Positions 1 through 17,626 are shown, counted from the stretch's first letter. The stretch is DNA of 64,000 nt from Siniperca chuatsi (GCF_020085105.1 NC_058042.1:18493001-18557000); one strand, 5' to 3'. Translations and numbers: made by a program. The notes: generated by a model not told the origin, from the sequence alone.

Positions 1-1044
1 ATTAGCCAAACCGGGCGGCAGCAGGCCACTGAGTCGGATAAACACACTCACACATCACAGCCCTGCTCTGCTCTTTATTTCAAGTAGCCTAACAGCAAAG
101 GATGGAGAGCAAACAGCAAATTTAGGAAACGGTGTCGTGCCAGGTTTTGTATTCCGCACATATCCCACCCCAGCCCCCGGACCTCATCACAGGCCACAAA
201 AAAGTCCACACCAGGACCCTCACCGCCCTCTTCCCTGAAAGTGTGGGTCCATCAACTCATAGCTAACACCAAACACAGCAGGGAAAAACGGGGAAATTAA
301 GTCAGTCACAGCCAGCTGGCGGATATAATTTCGACAACATCGCAGGAAAGCAACTTCACGTCGGACGGACTCGTGCCCATGTAGAGAAAAATGTAACGGG
401 CTTCTTGTTGTGACCTTGGCGATAAAAGCAGCAGCCCCCTACCTCTGTTTTAATGTCCGACAACCCGCAGAATATGACCGGAGTCTCATTTCCAACGCGA
501 TGCTCCACGCAGTTACCACAGGTTTACAGTTATTCTGGGCGCTGTCCCTCTCCTTGATTTCGCAGTTTTTTGTGTCCACAATCAAGCTAGCAGCAGTTAC
601 CAAAACAGACTTCCGGTTGAGGGTTTTCATTGTAAAAGCTCCCCACGTGAAGCAGCTGATTTGGAAGCACAAACACAACATGAATGAAATGTCAAGTATT
701 TCAGTGGAGATACTCAAAGATGATTTTGTCATATGGTTTAGAAAACTCTATAAAAATGTATCTAGGGGAGAGGAGAACTGGAGTGGCTCAAGTACTGACC
801 CCTGGGGTACACCACAAATTAAAAGGGCTGATGATTTTTTTTTTGTTAGTTGTCAGTTTTATTCATATAACTCGAAATCCCAAGTTTTTCTCTGAGGGTT
901 TTATAATTTGTCTAAATACCACACCCTCTATTAGAACCTCAGTTTGGTTAAGGGAAAACTTCACCAAAATGCCCTTTAACATGGATGTATAATAATAAGA
1001 AGTTCTAATAATACATCAATGGGAAAATAATGAGAAAAAAATGG

Positions 1045-1115
1045 AGAAACCTCCGGAAAGAGCAACAGTGAAAGGATTCCTCTTTCAGGACAGACAGAAT
1101 AGGTGTCGTACATGC
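1045..1115. repeat. Teleost dispersed repeat fragment
   Basis: The stretch with 'GAGCAACAGTGAAAGGATTC' followed by CTCTTTCAGGACAGACAG resembles the segment at 48,005-48,045 inside gnao1 intron 6, which reads AGCAGGAGAGGAGGGATCC and then CTTCTTTTAGGACAG. I recognise it as a common teleost dispersed element, but I cannot assign a named family without a library search. Confidence 0.45.
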
Positions 1116-1456
1116 ACAGTAGACAGAAATATCTGTAAATTACAATATGGAGCAACAGTATGACAACAACGAAGCAAAAATATATAAAATTAAGTGAATA
1201 TTAAGTGTAATATGGTAAGTTAAAGAGACAAAAGACAAGAGGTATAAACACTTAAACCATGTATGTACAATTTTAGATACACACCTTCTGGGCTCATCAA
1301 GAATAAGCATAGTATCATTGTCAGCAGTAACAAATGACACTGACTGAAAACAAATTATTAGACAATCATGAATGATTGTAAAAAAGACACTGGCTCCAGA
1401 TAGGACAGGACTAGTCTATTGTTTGTTCTGATGAGTCATAATAAAATGTACATCAA

Positions 1457-1519
1457 TATAGCTACACATAGAGGGACAGAATATAAGTACAATATTCTGT
1501 CCCTCTATGTGTAGCTATA
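1457..1519. repeat. Perfect 28-bp inverted repeat with 7-nt loop
   Basis: The left arm is 1,457-1,484, the loop 1,485-1,491 and the right arm 1,492-1,519. Every one of the 28 base pairs matches. The arm begins TATAGCTACACATAGAGGGA and ends CAGAATAT. Transcribed, it would fold into a hairpin of roughly pre-miRNA size. It could also be the remnant of a palindromic miniature transposon or a recent inverted duplication. Confidence 0.9.
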
Positions 1520-4165
1520 CCAGATTGTAAACAGCTGCTCACTTCCACACCACCATCAAAGCTATAAATCTATAGATGTGGTGTATGCCCATATTTTGTA
1601 ATGTTGTCCTCATGATTGTGACAACTTGTTTATTTCTACCTTGCTGAAGCCCTTTACTCATACTTAACTTGTAAATATCATCAAAGGGGAAACAGACATA
1701 AATCAGTTTTATGTATGGAGCAGTGTGACAAGTCGCTGACTTTAATTCTAATACATTTTCAAGAAATCCACAACCACATCTCTGATGGAACAAATCTAGC
1801 AACAAGCCATGTTATATACACATACAGCATTGATGACACATTTTCTGTTGTGAACCCTATGACATTTTGCATTAGCTACCAGATATCAAGACACAGTCTC
1901 GCTAGGATTGTTGTGTATTAGAAACCTATGACAAAACTACCTAATATGCTTGAAGCCAGCAATGTTGCAGATTCTGTACATGAAAACAGTTTAGACCATT
2001 TCACTTTAATGTAAATTTATTTTGAAATGTCGCTCCAACAGGAAATCATGTTTCGGCTAGTTGCTGTGGCAACAAGGATGTCCCTGAGTCTGTCACTGGT
2101 TTCTCCGTTGTTGCCTGTGCTTCGTTGGCGATGCCACGGCGAATCCAACAGAAAGAGACAGGATGTTTCCGAAGGAGAGAAAAGTACCAACATCTCTTTC
2201 ACTCATAGCAGTCACCTTCATATGGGTGGCCCAATAAAACGTGTAGGTTCAATTTAGCAGTTAAATCTATCGGGTGCAGCAGCGTCTGGGCCGTTTGTCC
2301 AGCCGGGGAGGGGGCGCTTTTTCCTCCAGAACAGGACGTTGCAGCTGGCAAAAATAATCGAGTGCCGCTATTAATCTTCCAGATTAACTAGTTAAATAAC
2401 TGCCCGCCGCTGGTTGAAACAAAACTGCGCGTTTTATAGTATTTATACAAACCATAATTCAGAGTGAGGGTAACGTTAGCTGGACGATAGATAAACTGGA
2501 AAAAGAAAATCTAAATACCACTTAATTACCGACGGGTAAACACATTTGAAACAATGTAGTGCTAGATTAGTGAAGGTCTGCCACTATCACTAACTGCTTG
2601 ACGTTGACGAACGTTAAAAAGTGTAGAATCCGTCTAACGGTCCATTTTTGCTGCGTTTAACGTTAACCGTTACAGCTAGCTATAACAGTAACTAGCTTTA
2701 GCTAAAGTTACAGCGACTTCTTCAACTAGGAGGTTCCCAAACCTCAGAAACCACGAAGACCAACTTCTGTGCACGAAGACTCAAAATTTCTGTGTAGTCA
2801 GGATAAACAAAAAAAAAATATGCTTACTACGTAAGATTAACGCCTGCTGAGGAACGTGTTAAAGAAGAGATTCAACTATTAAGAGAGCACACTGGAAATA
2901 ACTTAAATATTGGATCCACATTTCATGTCCTGTCTGTCGTATTATATCTAGGTAGCTGTTACGTGTTTTATAAACGGTAGCTAGTTAAGCTAGCAGAAGT
3001 GTGACCAACCCTTTTTCCCCCAGTAGTACCGATACGGTGTTAACAATATCATCTGAAGCCAATAACTGGGGCTGCATGCAAGTGTGAAGTGTGTGTCTAC
3101 CGCCTGACAGTTAGCATAGTATTAGCTAGTTGGGATCTGAGAATCTACAAGCACCTTGATAAAAGATGTCCTTAATTCCAGTGTGATTTAAGGCAGATAA
3201 CTAATCTTCTCTTGCCATTGAAGCACATTGCAGTGATTTGGTGCTGTTACTTGTATTAACAAAACCAGTGGAGACCATAGCAATTCTCAGGAATTTGGGA
3301 TGAAGTATAATAGAGTGCCAGTGAAGGCATTTTTAATTGGCGTCAGCATGCTCTTCTCACATGATGCAAATTCATGTGACTTGTCACATGCACAGAAGTT
3401 GTCAGTATTTTGGCATCATGCTATTGTCTGTTGGCACCAGTCAATTTGGAGATAATTACAGTGAATAAGTAATAGTGAATTGCACTTAAGTATGAGTAAC
3501 AGCCAAAATGCATCAATGCTGCCAAGCGTTTCATATGGAAGCTTAAACTGAGTGATGAGCATATCACCTAAAAGAAACCCATTTTATCTGGTGTGTAACA
3601 TTGATCAAAACTAAGCTAAGTAATACAAGCTTTTGTAAATGAGGTGAGAGCTGCAAAAAACTTTAACTTTACAGTGGATCAAAGCCATCACAGTCTGGTC
3701 ACGTAGAAGAGATGCATTATGTGACTGCAAAAGGCTGCACCTGACTCACAATACTTTTAATCAAATCCCAGTTAAAGCTGAATGGGAATAAAATGGCAAA
3801 AAAAATTAAAATATCACAATAGGACATATCTGAAGTAGTCAAGACATCCAGTACAATGGTGCACAAGCCAACTAGTGTCTTGTCAGTTCATATATGTTCT
3901 TTAGACATACAAATGAGTGAAGATCTTAATATCAAGTCGTCCATTTAATAAAATATATCTGCAAGCAAAATACATGGATATTTGTTAGCACTCAGTTGTT
4001 TTGTCAATAAACAATGAAGCCATAATTTTTTTTTGCTGTAACTGTACTACTAAACGTGTTAACTTCTCAACCAAACCGGACAGATTTTCAATATCCATGA
4101 TTCAGATTATTACATCTGCAGAAACCTACAATGTGGATGTCAATGTCTACTTTTACATTTTTTTT

Positions 4166-4171
4166 TTTATT
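4166..4171 (-). terminator. Candidate ctcf poly(A) signal (AATAAA)
   Basis: The + strand reads TTTATT, which is AATAAA on the minus strand, about 960 bp beyond the ctcf stop codon. The interval 4,140-5,131 would then be the ctcf 3' UTR. It holds no other gene signal that I can see. Confidence 0.4.
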
Positions 4172-5131
4172 GTTTGTACAGTCATACATCCAGTCTCATC
4201 TGCCACACAGTTATTAAAATGTCATTCAAGCTGCTACGTAGCATTGCATTGCCAATGGTACAAAAAGAAAACATCAACCCAAAGTGGAATGGCTACATAA
4301 AAAGGAGCAAAACAGCGTTCTTTCCTTGCACTTATCAGTGACAATGTTTAGTACATAAGCATCATCTAGGGGTGTTATAGTAGCAAGAAAGGTGTTCAAG
4401 ATAAGTCTAGTAAGCTTTTAAAAAACTAGAATAGGCTTAAAAAAGGGATTTACTAACCACAGAAAAAGAAACCAAAAAATACAAATATTCAAAAGACATA
4501 TCTCATCTTGAAGTGGCTGTGATTAATGGCAGTATCCTCTTCCTGAAAGTTGCGTTTTTGTTTCTGCAATTTTATGAAATCTTTGACACGTCAGTGACTT
4601 TCAACATGGACCTAAAAACTTGCCATCTTCTACTGCTCTAAAAACAGCAAACCCAAACTTTAACAGAAGTTTTCTGTCCAAACTGAGAGGTACATGGAGC
4701 TCTTCAGTGAGGATATTGAACATTGATTGGAATTATGGCAAAGAAGTAAAGCAAGGTCCACCACTATCTACAACTTTAACCCAATGGTAGACAGGTGTAT
4801 ATAAGATTATTATGTAGATAATGTAGCTGTTTTATACCACAGAGAGTAAGAGTGACTAAACACCAAAGGCAACAACGAGAAGGCTAAAGATACTGCTGTC
4901 AATTACAGCCACCACAACGCCAATGTACTGATTTTTTTGGTAGGCAAAATCATAATTAAATTTTTTTTTTTCACTCATCCAAATCTTTATCAATACATGA
5001 TTAAAAAGCAAATCTTAAATTACACCAGTGATGTTTGTTTCTGTGCAGGATGCAAGTATTTGTAATCCTAATTTCCAAGAATTAAAATGAAGATGCGATG
5101 TGTGTGTTTACAGGTTCGACCCTCACATCCA

Positions 5132-9721
<4,590 letters not shown>

Positions 9722-11617
9722 GGCGACGGGCCAACTAACACCTTTAATAGAGAAGACAGTTATCAAAAAGTGAATAAGACTTATGTAAGCAATTATTCAC
9801 ATTGTTTAAAAAAACAAAACTAAATAAATGGCCGAAAATTTGTTGCTGGACATATTTTCAAACTGAACTACACTTAAAACCCTAATTTTAAAACCAACTC
9901 TTGTTCAAACTGTGACAACATTTGGGTACACATCAACCAATGACTCTAAATTGCCACTGTGTGTTATTCTTTAGCTGTATAAAATAGTTGTAAACATGTT
10001 AGCTGTATGACGGACCGGTGTCAGGTATGTTTCCCTGCCCTTTGCTGAGAGTCTGAATATCAAAAGAAACAGGTATTTAATGCTGAAAAACTACTTTTCA
10101 GTTTATAAAACTCAGATTTAAATGCCAAGATTCAATTTTTATTTAAATGGAATAAATAAATAAATGTCAGCCATAACGTGGGGGTTGGGGCGCTCAAGAT
10201 TTGAGGAGACATGATAGAACCGCTGAACTTAACCTAACTGCACAGTTTTCACTGTGAACTGTTTTCTATTAAAAACAAAACAAACAAACAAAAAAACAGT
10301 ATAAATTGTGACAACTGAGTAGATTGTCCTGAGTAACCGAAGTAGTCGAAGTGTAGCGGAGTTTTTCCAATTCTGTGAGCTCAACAAATGTTGTTGATTG
10401 TAGTAGTATCAGCAATATTATTATTCTGTTAACCTGGGGCCATATTACAGAAACTTCCTAACTTGCAGATCCTATCTTAACTTAAGATCCTTTAATAGAT
10501 CACTAAAGGGCCACCGATTAGTTTTGCATCTCTTGAGTTTATCAACTATTGCATTGCTTACATTTTAAAACATACAGACTAACCACTCCAACTACAAGTC
10601 CTTGCAATGTGGATTATCAAGACTTTAATTTACCTGTTCACATATTTGGGATCCTAAAGGCTCAAACGGGTAATTCGAGTTGTAGTGATAGAGAACTGGG
10701 TAAACTTAATTGTATTTTAAATGTTATATAATGCACTGGGCTACTAAAAAGGTGCCATATGGAGATCGTCTCTCTACCACAGCGAGCATTAATATATAGC
10801 ACGGCACATAATACGCCAAAGTTAATATAATGAAGGACAACTGGTATATCCTGCCTTCTGGACTACGTTTTATATAAAATATTTCACTGCACATCTGACA
10901 AAGCCATGGTAGAGTTGCGCATGAGTCAGACAGCGTTAAAGTAGTACCTGGAGCTCAGTGCAAAACTCAGGTGAACAGTGTGTCGTGAAGAAGCACCCCG
11001 TGTTAGTTTATCGTAACGTTATCCCACTGTAGTATTGTCCAAAAGTGAGGTAAACTTTTGAAAAGCGGTAGTTTACGCCTTCCTGTGTGCTGATTAGACA
11101 TTGATGAGGTGCCTCTGTTTGCCATTTATAGAAATCAGTCGATCAATCAATGATTCAGTCACTCGTTTATTCACTCGCTTATTTTAAGAACTCTTACTTT
11201 GTAATATCTCGTTATCAGTCCACAGTTTTAAAGTGATGCATTGTTAAAACGATAAAGACTACTTAAACATCAACTCGTGTTAGTTGGTTTAACTCGGGAG
11301 GCGCGAGCACGTCTGAAAACAGGAAACAAAGGACACGATAAGATGGACGTCAGGCCTGAACAAACTTAAAACAGAAATACTCGTAAATACAACCATCCCG
11401 GTGCAAATACCACAAAATATCAGCCGAAAAGCACCAATACACTAAAATGAGACATGGACTTACAGTTTATAGGCGCATTTAGTGCATTTTGGATAACGAT
11501 AGAGGGAGACAAACACCCCCCGCCTGCCCGGTAAGCCCTACCGTGACACCTAGAGGCCGACGACGGCTCCTACAAAAACGTTTCCGTGTTTGGAGGCAAT
11601 GTAACAGCTTCACTTAC
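9722..11617 (-). other. ctcf 5' intron and leader
   Basis: The coding exon probably starts at 9,734, where the minus strand reads GGTGTTAG before TTGGCCCGTCGCC and the ATG. The rest is intron back to the non-coding first exon donor (GTAAGT on the minus strand, 11,612-11,617). No other coding exon was seen. A small A-rich tract lies at 10,270-10,300. Confidence 0.55.
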
Positions 11618-11800
11618 TCCCGACTGCTTATTTTCCCGGTTTTATCCTCCTGGAAACTCGATGCCTGTGGTTGCTCCCTTCAATCCCGCTGTGGCCGTCC
11701 CTACGTGCTGAGCGCAGGACTAATAATTTTCTCCCGCTTTGCAAGATTGGTCCTAACACAAAATGGCGGCCTATAAGCGCTAACGCGGCTGCGCAAACAC
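11618..11800 (-). promoter_or_regulatory. ctcf non-coding exon 1 and promoter
   Basis: On the minus strand a CpG-rich segment carries GGCCGCCATTTTG (a YY1-type AAAATGGCGGC site read on +, about 11,760-11,770) and a CCAAT box near 11,745. A transcribed segment follows and ends at a GTAAGT donor (11,612-11,617). This matches a TATA-less housekeeping promoter with a short untranslated first exon. The start point is inferred, not seen. Confidence 0.6.
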
Positions 11801-11899
11801 AGCACCCAAGGGAGTAGAGGGGAGTGGCCGAGCTGTGGCTGTGATAATGGGCGCCAGATTTGAATTCAGGCGTGGGCGTGGCGTCCGGACACATGACGA

Positions 11900-13140
11900 A
11901 GAGGATCGATAGAACTGAGAGATTATTTATTAGTTTTCTGACGAGAAGTGCAGATCACTTTTGCCTGAGCGTTACTTCTAGACCTCAAACAACGTCTAAC
12001 CATTGTTACATCGAGGTTACAACTCATTTTCTGAATTAAAGCAATTCATAAAATCAGTCACGAGAGGGCAGTATGAGTTGTAGGTGCAGGACAGGACTCA
12101 CACAACATACAGAAAGTCGTGAGTGAAAATCATCCTCAAGAATTTTGATATATAATTGTGTCACAGTGTAGGTTGAAGATGGCATTTTTACATCCAAATA
12201 ATCAATTATATTAGTTATATCGGGTTTCCAACCAGCATTTAAAAAAAGAAAACTGATACTGTCCAAAATCCTGATATTTGCATGACCAGATTAAACATCT
12301 GGGAGGGAAAAATTAGCTGCTGTGCCCCTATTTACCCCCCAGTCCTTGCAGTCTCTGTGCATTGTTTACAGCTTTTCTATGGTAGGCTACTCACTGCACC
12401 TTAACGCAAAAATAGCTGATGTCATATTACTCCGCATGGAAAACCACAAGTGGAAAACAAGTTATTTCTGTGTTGTTTTGTTGGGTTGAGGGATAACCGC
12501 TCAGAAAGAAAACAGTCCTGACGCCATTTCCCTGAATTATGGAAATACTTTCAGAAACATAAAGAAAATAAATATGATCCCCATAGAGAAATTGTGCAGG
12601 TTTGGCCAGTTAATCAAACTGTTGCAATCATAAATCGATGTATGAATGATATAAAGCATTTTCTAATCTGCCAATAAAGCCAGAATAAATTATACATTTA
12701 TCTCAAAGTGTTTCAAACCAGGAAGTGAGTTGCCTGAATATCAAATATTCAAACCAGGCAACACAGTTCCCATGGAACTTGCTACACATGCCCTCAGGGA
12801 TGCCTGTGTGTTATTTTATGGTTTCTGAACAAGTCTTACAGCTCATTATCAAGGTCCCTAACAATCCTCTCAGTACTATTTAGGACAGTTTCCTCTAAAA
12901 TTGGTAAGACATCAACTTTGGAATTTACAACAACACTGTATTTGTACACTTTTGTCACTTACAGGATTTCAGAGCATCTTTTCCGCATTTAAAATAAATT
13001 ATTAATTTGTTACATAACCAGTAGAACATTTTGTTCATTTCAGCTATTTCCATTACAGTATATTCATATAGGCCTATATGTACGTGTCACAGGCTAGGAT
13101 GCATGGATGAAACAAATGTGAGTGTGGTCACTTTATTCCT
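11900..13140. other. ctcf-carmil spacer, no exon found
   Basis: Only about 1.4 kb separates the ctcf promoter from the first CARMIL exon I can recognise. I looked for leucine-rich-repeat or PH-domain exons on the + strand and saw none. The sequence is AT-rich with no clear repeat. A CT tract at 13,139-13,152 precedes the acceptor of the first recognised exon. Confidence 0.5.
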
Positions 13141-13202
13141 CTCTCTCTCTCTGCTTCTTCTTATTTTATAACCAAATTTTTCTCATGGTTTTCCTCTCCG
13201 AG

Positions 13203-16200
13203 GGGAGGGGGCAGAGAAAGGCGAGGTTCTGTTGTCATATCTGTCAGTCTAGCCAGCCTGGCCCCTCCCACCTCAGCGGAGGCATTACATACTGCTGGTG
13301 CTCCTGCTCTTAGCAACGGTGCCTCAGCAACAGAGCCACGGCAACAGAGCTCCACGGCAACAGCGTGCCGTGTCTCCCCAATGGAGCTGCCGTTGGGCGG
13401 ACCAGTGCTCAGGCACTACACCCAGAGCAGACCGAGACCTCACCGACAAAAACTGAACTATCGTCCCAGCAGACTGCAGGTACTGTGAAGGAGGATCAGA
13501 GAGGTTTGGTAAAAATGGAGTGTGAGGGAAAGGTGGTGTGTGTGTGTGTGAGGAGAGAAAATGGAAGGGAGGGAGAGAGGAAAGATGCAATAGGGTACAG
13601 AGGGGAGAGGCAGGGGGAAGGGAAGGACGGAGGGGGAGTGCTGTAAAAGATGCCTGGTCCCTGCGTGAATAAGGCAGTCCCATTGTACCGGTCACCGGCT
13701 GTTTGAAGAACCCGCACTTGGTATTTGTCTGAATGTCTTCTTGTGCTCTCACTGGAAAAAGCTAGTGGCGTTTTTATTTTTTCATAGGATTTTATTCAAT
13801 GTGTGTGTGATCATCTCCATTTTCCACTGAGCTGATCATGTTGTCACAGAGCTATTAGGCTGTAGACATATAGTCACTCCCTTGGAGCCAATGGCCCAGG
13901 GAGACAAAATTCAAGCAATTCCCTTGACAGGATATCATATAACGGTGACTTCTGCTAAATTTGTGTCCTGCAGTCAACCTCCTGGCTTTTACTGCTACTT
14001 GTGGGCACAGATGTTAATATGATTAGGATGATGCAACACTGTATAGCTGCAATTTCAATATCACATTACCTACATTGGCAAAATGAGTTATCCTGCTTTC
14101 ATTCCGCATGTAAAATCCAGTGACGCCCCCCCCATTGTACGTTACTGAGCAACTGACTCCCAGGAGGCTGGTTTGTAGCATGACTTGATGAGAGATTCAA
14201 ACCAAAATACACCTAAAGAAACACGAGTGCCAGAGTGTGTGGGTTTTTCAGAGGTGAGGGTTACGTAATGTAAAGTTACATATGATGCTAGTTGCTTTTC
14301 GGTATCAGTTTGTTTGATCTTTGGTGTAAAATGTGTTTTCTGTGTATGTGTGTGGTAATTAGGAGACCATAATTGAGAGTGACAATGAAGTCCTTGAGCT
14401 CATGGGTAGGGTGGATGAAGGAGTTGAAGAGTTCTTTACTAAGAGAGTACTTCCTACTGATACACTGTGAGTATCACCAGCTGCCACACAAGCCTCTTTA
14501 TAGTTCCTTGATATTCAGCTAATCTAGACACTAACAGTACTGCTTTAATAAACTTGTACTATAGAACCGAATGTACACAGTAGTGATTTGATAAACAGTA
14601 TATGATCCTTTATATAGGAAAAAGCAAGATGAGGAATCTATCACAGTGCACGAAGTGGCTCCTGCCAGCTCTGTCCCTTGTCCACCCCCGACGAAAACAC
14701 TCAGGAGGAAGCTTGGTGATTTCTTTACACTCAAAAAGAGACGAGGTCTGAAATCAGAAACAAGCCACGAGGGGCGTCCCAAAAAGGCCTCCATCGCTGA
14801 TCTCATCCGCCCGCTCAGGGAGGTCGCCAGAGCAGAGAAAGAAAAAGATAAGGACCGAGTCAAGGAACACGATAAGGAAAATGAAAAGGAGAAAGCAAAA
14901 GAGCATCCCAGCGCGGTTACTGGAGAGTCAGCTGTTCAGGAGACACCTGTTTCTGGTGCTCCGCCGCTGAGGGGTGAAGCGGTGCCTCCCCGCCGAGCTC
15001 TCAGAGAGGGGAAGTCCCAGTCTCTCATTTTGCTGTCTGGATCAGCAGCAGCAGGGACCACTAATGCCAGAAACACTGCAAAGGTGAGTGTCAGTAGCGT
15101 TTAAGCCATATATACATGTAGATCAGAAGATAGGTTTTGAAAAGCACTCATTACTCTGCTGTTGCTGATTTCAGAAACAATTTGAAGGCCAACATAGCTT
15201 TGAACAGAAACTCCATCTCATGCTTCAACGTATTGGAGTTTCCAAAGCCCAGCCTGGAGAGACACAGGTGTGTGAATGTGTATGTCTGAATTTAGATATG
15301 TATACCGTAGGAGTCTTCAAAAGTGTTTTGTTTTATTCTTGTAGAATCAGGAGGGAGAGATGAAAAAAGCTGAATCTGAAGGTATGTCCTTTTATCACTT
15401 TGATGGATTAAACTCTGCTCCAGCTTTGTGTTAATGAAGTTAATCTTTGAAGTTGAGGGATTTGTATCAAAAGGAGAGACTTTTTGACATGGATCAGTTC
15501 TCCATTAAAAAGATGTAATATTGCTTTGGGCTGATAAGACTGTTCTCCATCCATTATAAGGACATAGGGAATTAATTAATCTGGTAAAATAAGATGTAAA
15601 TGATCTTTGTGCCTCAGGTACTATCATTGACAGTAAACCTGAGCCACCACCTACTTTCACAAAACCTCGAACGATGTCAGCGTCATCAGGTAAAACACCA
15701 ACACAAAGCCTGATTCACTCTCTCACGTGTACGATAAGATAAATCATTTGCACATACATTTTTTCTTTAGATACAAGGCATCAAATTCGCCCAAGTGTGT
15801 CAGCACATGAGTCAGCTGGGAAACCTGCATTGCTTCCAAAGCCAGTTATCAAGCCAGGTCCACCGCCCACAACATCTGGCCGCAACACACCTGAGAATGA
15901 GCTAGCCCAAATACAAGAAGGGGAGACGCCCACTAAACTGAGTCCAACTGCAGCTCCGTCTGTCCCTGCTGCTCCTGCCCTCACTGCTACCACCACTCCT
16001 ACTGTACCGACAATCTCAAACTCAGTCCCTGACTCAACCAATTTTATGATTTCCCCTTCAAGTACTGTACCGCCCTCTGACACAGATATATGCACTGACT
16101 CTGTTAACCCTACTGCAGCAGCTACATCACCCACAAATGTTACAGAGCTCAACAGCAAACCCTCTATCCCTGAAACTAATGCTACTACCACTGAACTACC

Positions 16201-17626
16201 CACCGCTACCTTTCCCACAACTCTTACAAGCATCACTACACCCACAGAGCCCCCTGCCATTGTCTCAGTTACTTCCTCTTCCTCTGAATCCATTACTCAA
16301 AGCCTCTCTGTCACTTTCAACTCAACAACAATAACTACACCTTCCATTACCACCTCAGAAACTGTTTCTGCTCCTAACAACGAAAGCCTGGTTTCCACAG
16401 CATCAACAAATCTGTCAACTAAATCGGCTTTCCCAGAGCCAAATGGTATTCTCTCAGTTGATGCTGCTCCTGTTGCTGGTGGTGGTGGTGACGCAGCAGC
16501 TATTTCTGCCATCACCACAGCTTCTTTTTCACCCTCCACCAGCACATCAGACATGCCATCAGGCTTGTCTACTACCACCAATTCAGTTACTGAAGCTAGT
16601 GATGATTCCACTTCAGTCACCTCCGCTTGCTCTGTAACTTCAGTTTCATCAGTCACTAAAACAACATCCCCACCTCCTAACTCAAGTGATATCATTACAA
16701 CTCCAGTTTCACCTGACGCCCCCATTACCACTTTGTCCTCTTCTGCCCTCCCTCCCATCAGCTCCACCTCTTCCACCACCTCCACCACCACCACCACCAC
16801 CACTACAAGCCCAACATCCACCGACTGCATGAACTCTATCTCTTCTTCCACCATTACTCACCCAGGCACCTCTAGCTCTGCGGATATCTCTGCTCCCTCC
16901 ACTTCTTCCAGTGAAACAAACCCTACAGACACCACTACCACCGCCACCAGTTTAAACCATGCAGCTACCACTTCCACCACCAGTTCAGCAACGACAGCTG
17001 CAATTAGCTCCCCGCTCCTGACCGACTCAGACCCACCTTACACTAACAATGACGACACTAGCCTCACACCAACTATCTCTGGCCTCCCCGCTACCGATAA
17101 CTCAAGTGCTACTTCTCACCATTTGACCAGTCCAGCACCCTCTAATGATAGTCCAGGCCAAGATAACGATTTACAGACATCTCCTGAAGAAAGATCCAGT
17201 GTAGAGCCCGCAGAAAAAGGCACACGTAAGTTTTAAGTTCTGTGAATATGTAATGTATGCTTGCGTTCATGTATATACATGTAGATGTAGGTTGAATGGC
17301 GTGTTCAACATTTTCCTTTTTGTGATTTTCCTCTCTAAACAGCAGATGAGAAGTTTGAGATGGTTCAAAAAAGCAAGCAAACTGTGATGAATGAGAGCAA
17401 GAAAGATGTCGACGGTGGGAAGGAGAGCGAGAGTGAAAACGAGAAACCAGCTCTGGTCAACAGCGAAGTGATAAAGGAAGAACGTGTGAAACCTGAAGAA
17501 GACACAGTGAAAACAGAAGTGGGCATGGCTGAACCTGCATCAGGGAAAGATGGTGGGCTGCATGGCGATGAGGGGGTGATAGAAGGTCAAAAACAAGACG
17601 AAACCAAGTCAGTGGGTGAAAAGTAA
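13203..17626 (+). CDS. carmil2: CARMIL family (probably CARMIL2/RLTPR), C-terminal half only
   Basis: CARMIL proteins bind actin capping protein at membranes and weaken its hold on filament ends; CARMIL2 also works in T-cell CD28 signalling. Exons: 13203-13479, 14363-14466, 14618-15083, 15175-15267, 15345-15381, 15618-15689, 15771-17225, 17343-17626, in frame throughout, about 928 codons. The first exon holds the CPI motif (LRHYTQSRPRPHRQ, consensus LxHxTxxRPK). The second holds the CARMIL-specific motif LMGRVDEGVEEFFTKRV. The third continues with a basic KLGDFFTLKKRRGLK stretch. The PH domain, leucine-rich repeats and dimerisation region are absent, and upstream space is too small for them. 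The 1,455-nt exon is Ser/Thr-rich. The assignment to CARMIL2 rests partly on ctcf linkage; CARMIL1 or CARMIL3 is less likely. No start codon is proposed. Confidence 0.82.

Larger units (their letters stand above)
1..4000. other. Gene-poor left flank, no coding gene recognised
   Basis: I found no open reading frame with a recognisable product or convincing exon set. Positions 560-700 contain ETS-like (CTTCCGG) and E-box-like (CACGTG) motifs. Positions 2,250-2,720 are mildly CpG-rich and could be a promoter or an unmethylated island. Positions 2,460-2,720 and 2,940-3,130 are rich in TAACGTTAGCTAGC-type words, which are common in perch-like fish introns. A short repeat relative lies near 1,045-1,115 and a perfect hairpin at 1,457-1,519; both are listed separately. 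In human the gene beside CTCF on this side would be CARMIL2, but no CARMIL exon was seen here. Confidence 0.5.

Noticed and set aside
410-895. 161-codon + frame near the left edge
   Set aside because: No recognisable domain, no conserved-looking composition, and an overlapping minus frame of similar quality; probably non-coding.
15781-16854. Long minus-strand frames (170 and 185 codons) opposite the large CARMIL exon
   Set aside because: They mirror the Ser/Thr-rich codons of the + exon (ACN/TCN read backwards as Val/Gly/Glu codons), carry no domain and lack splice or start context.
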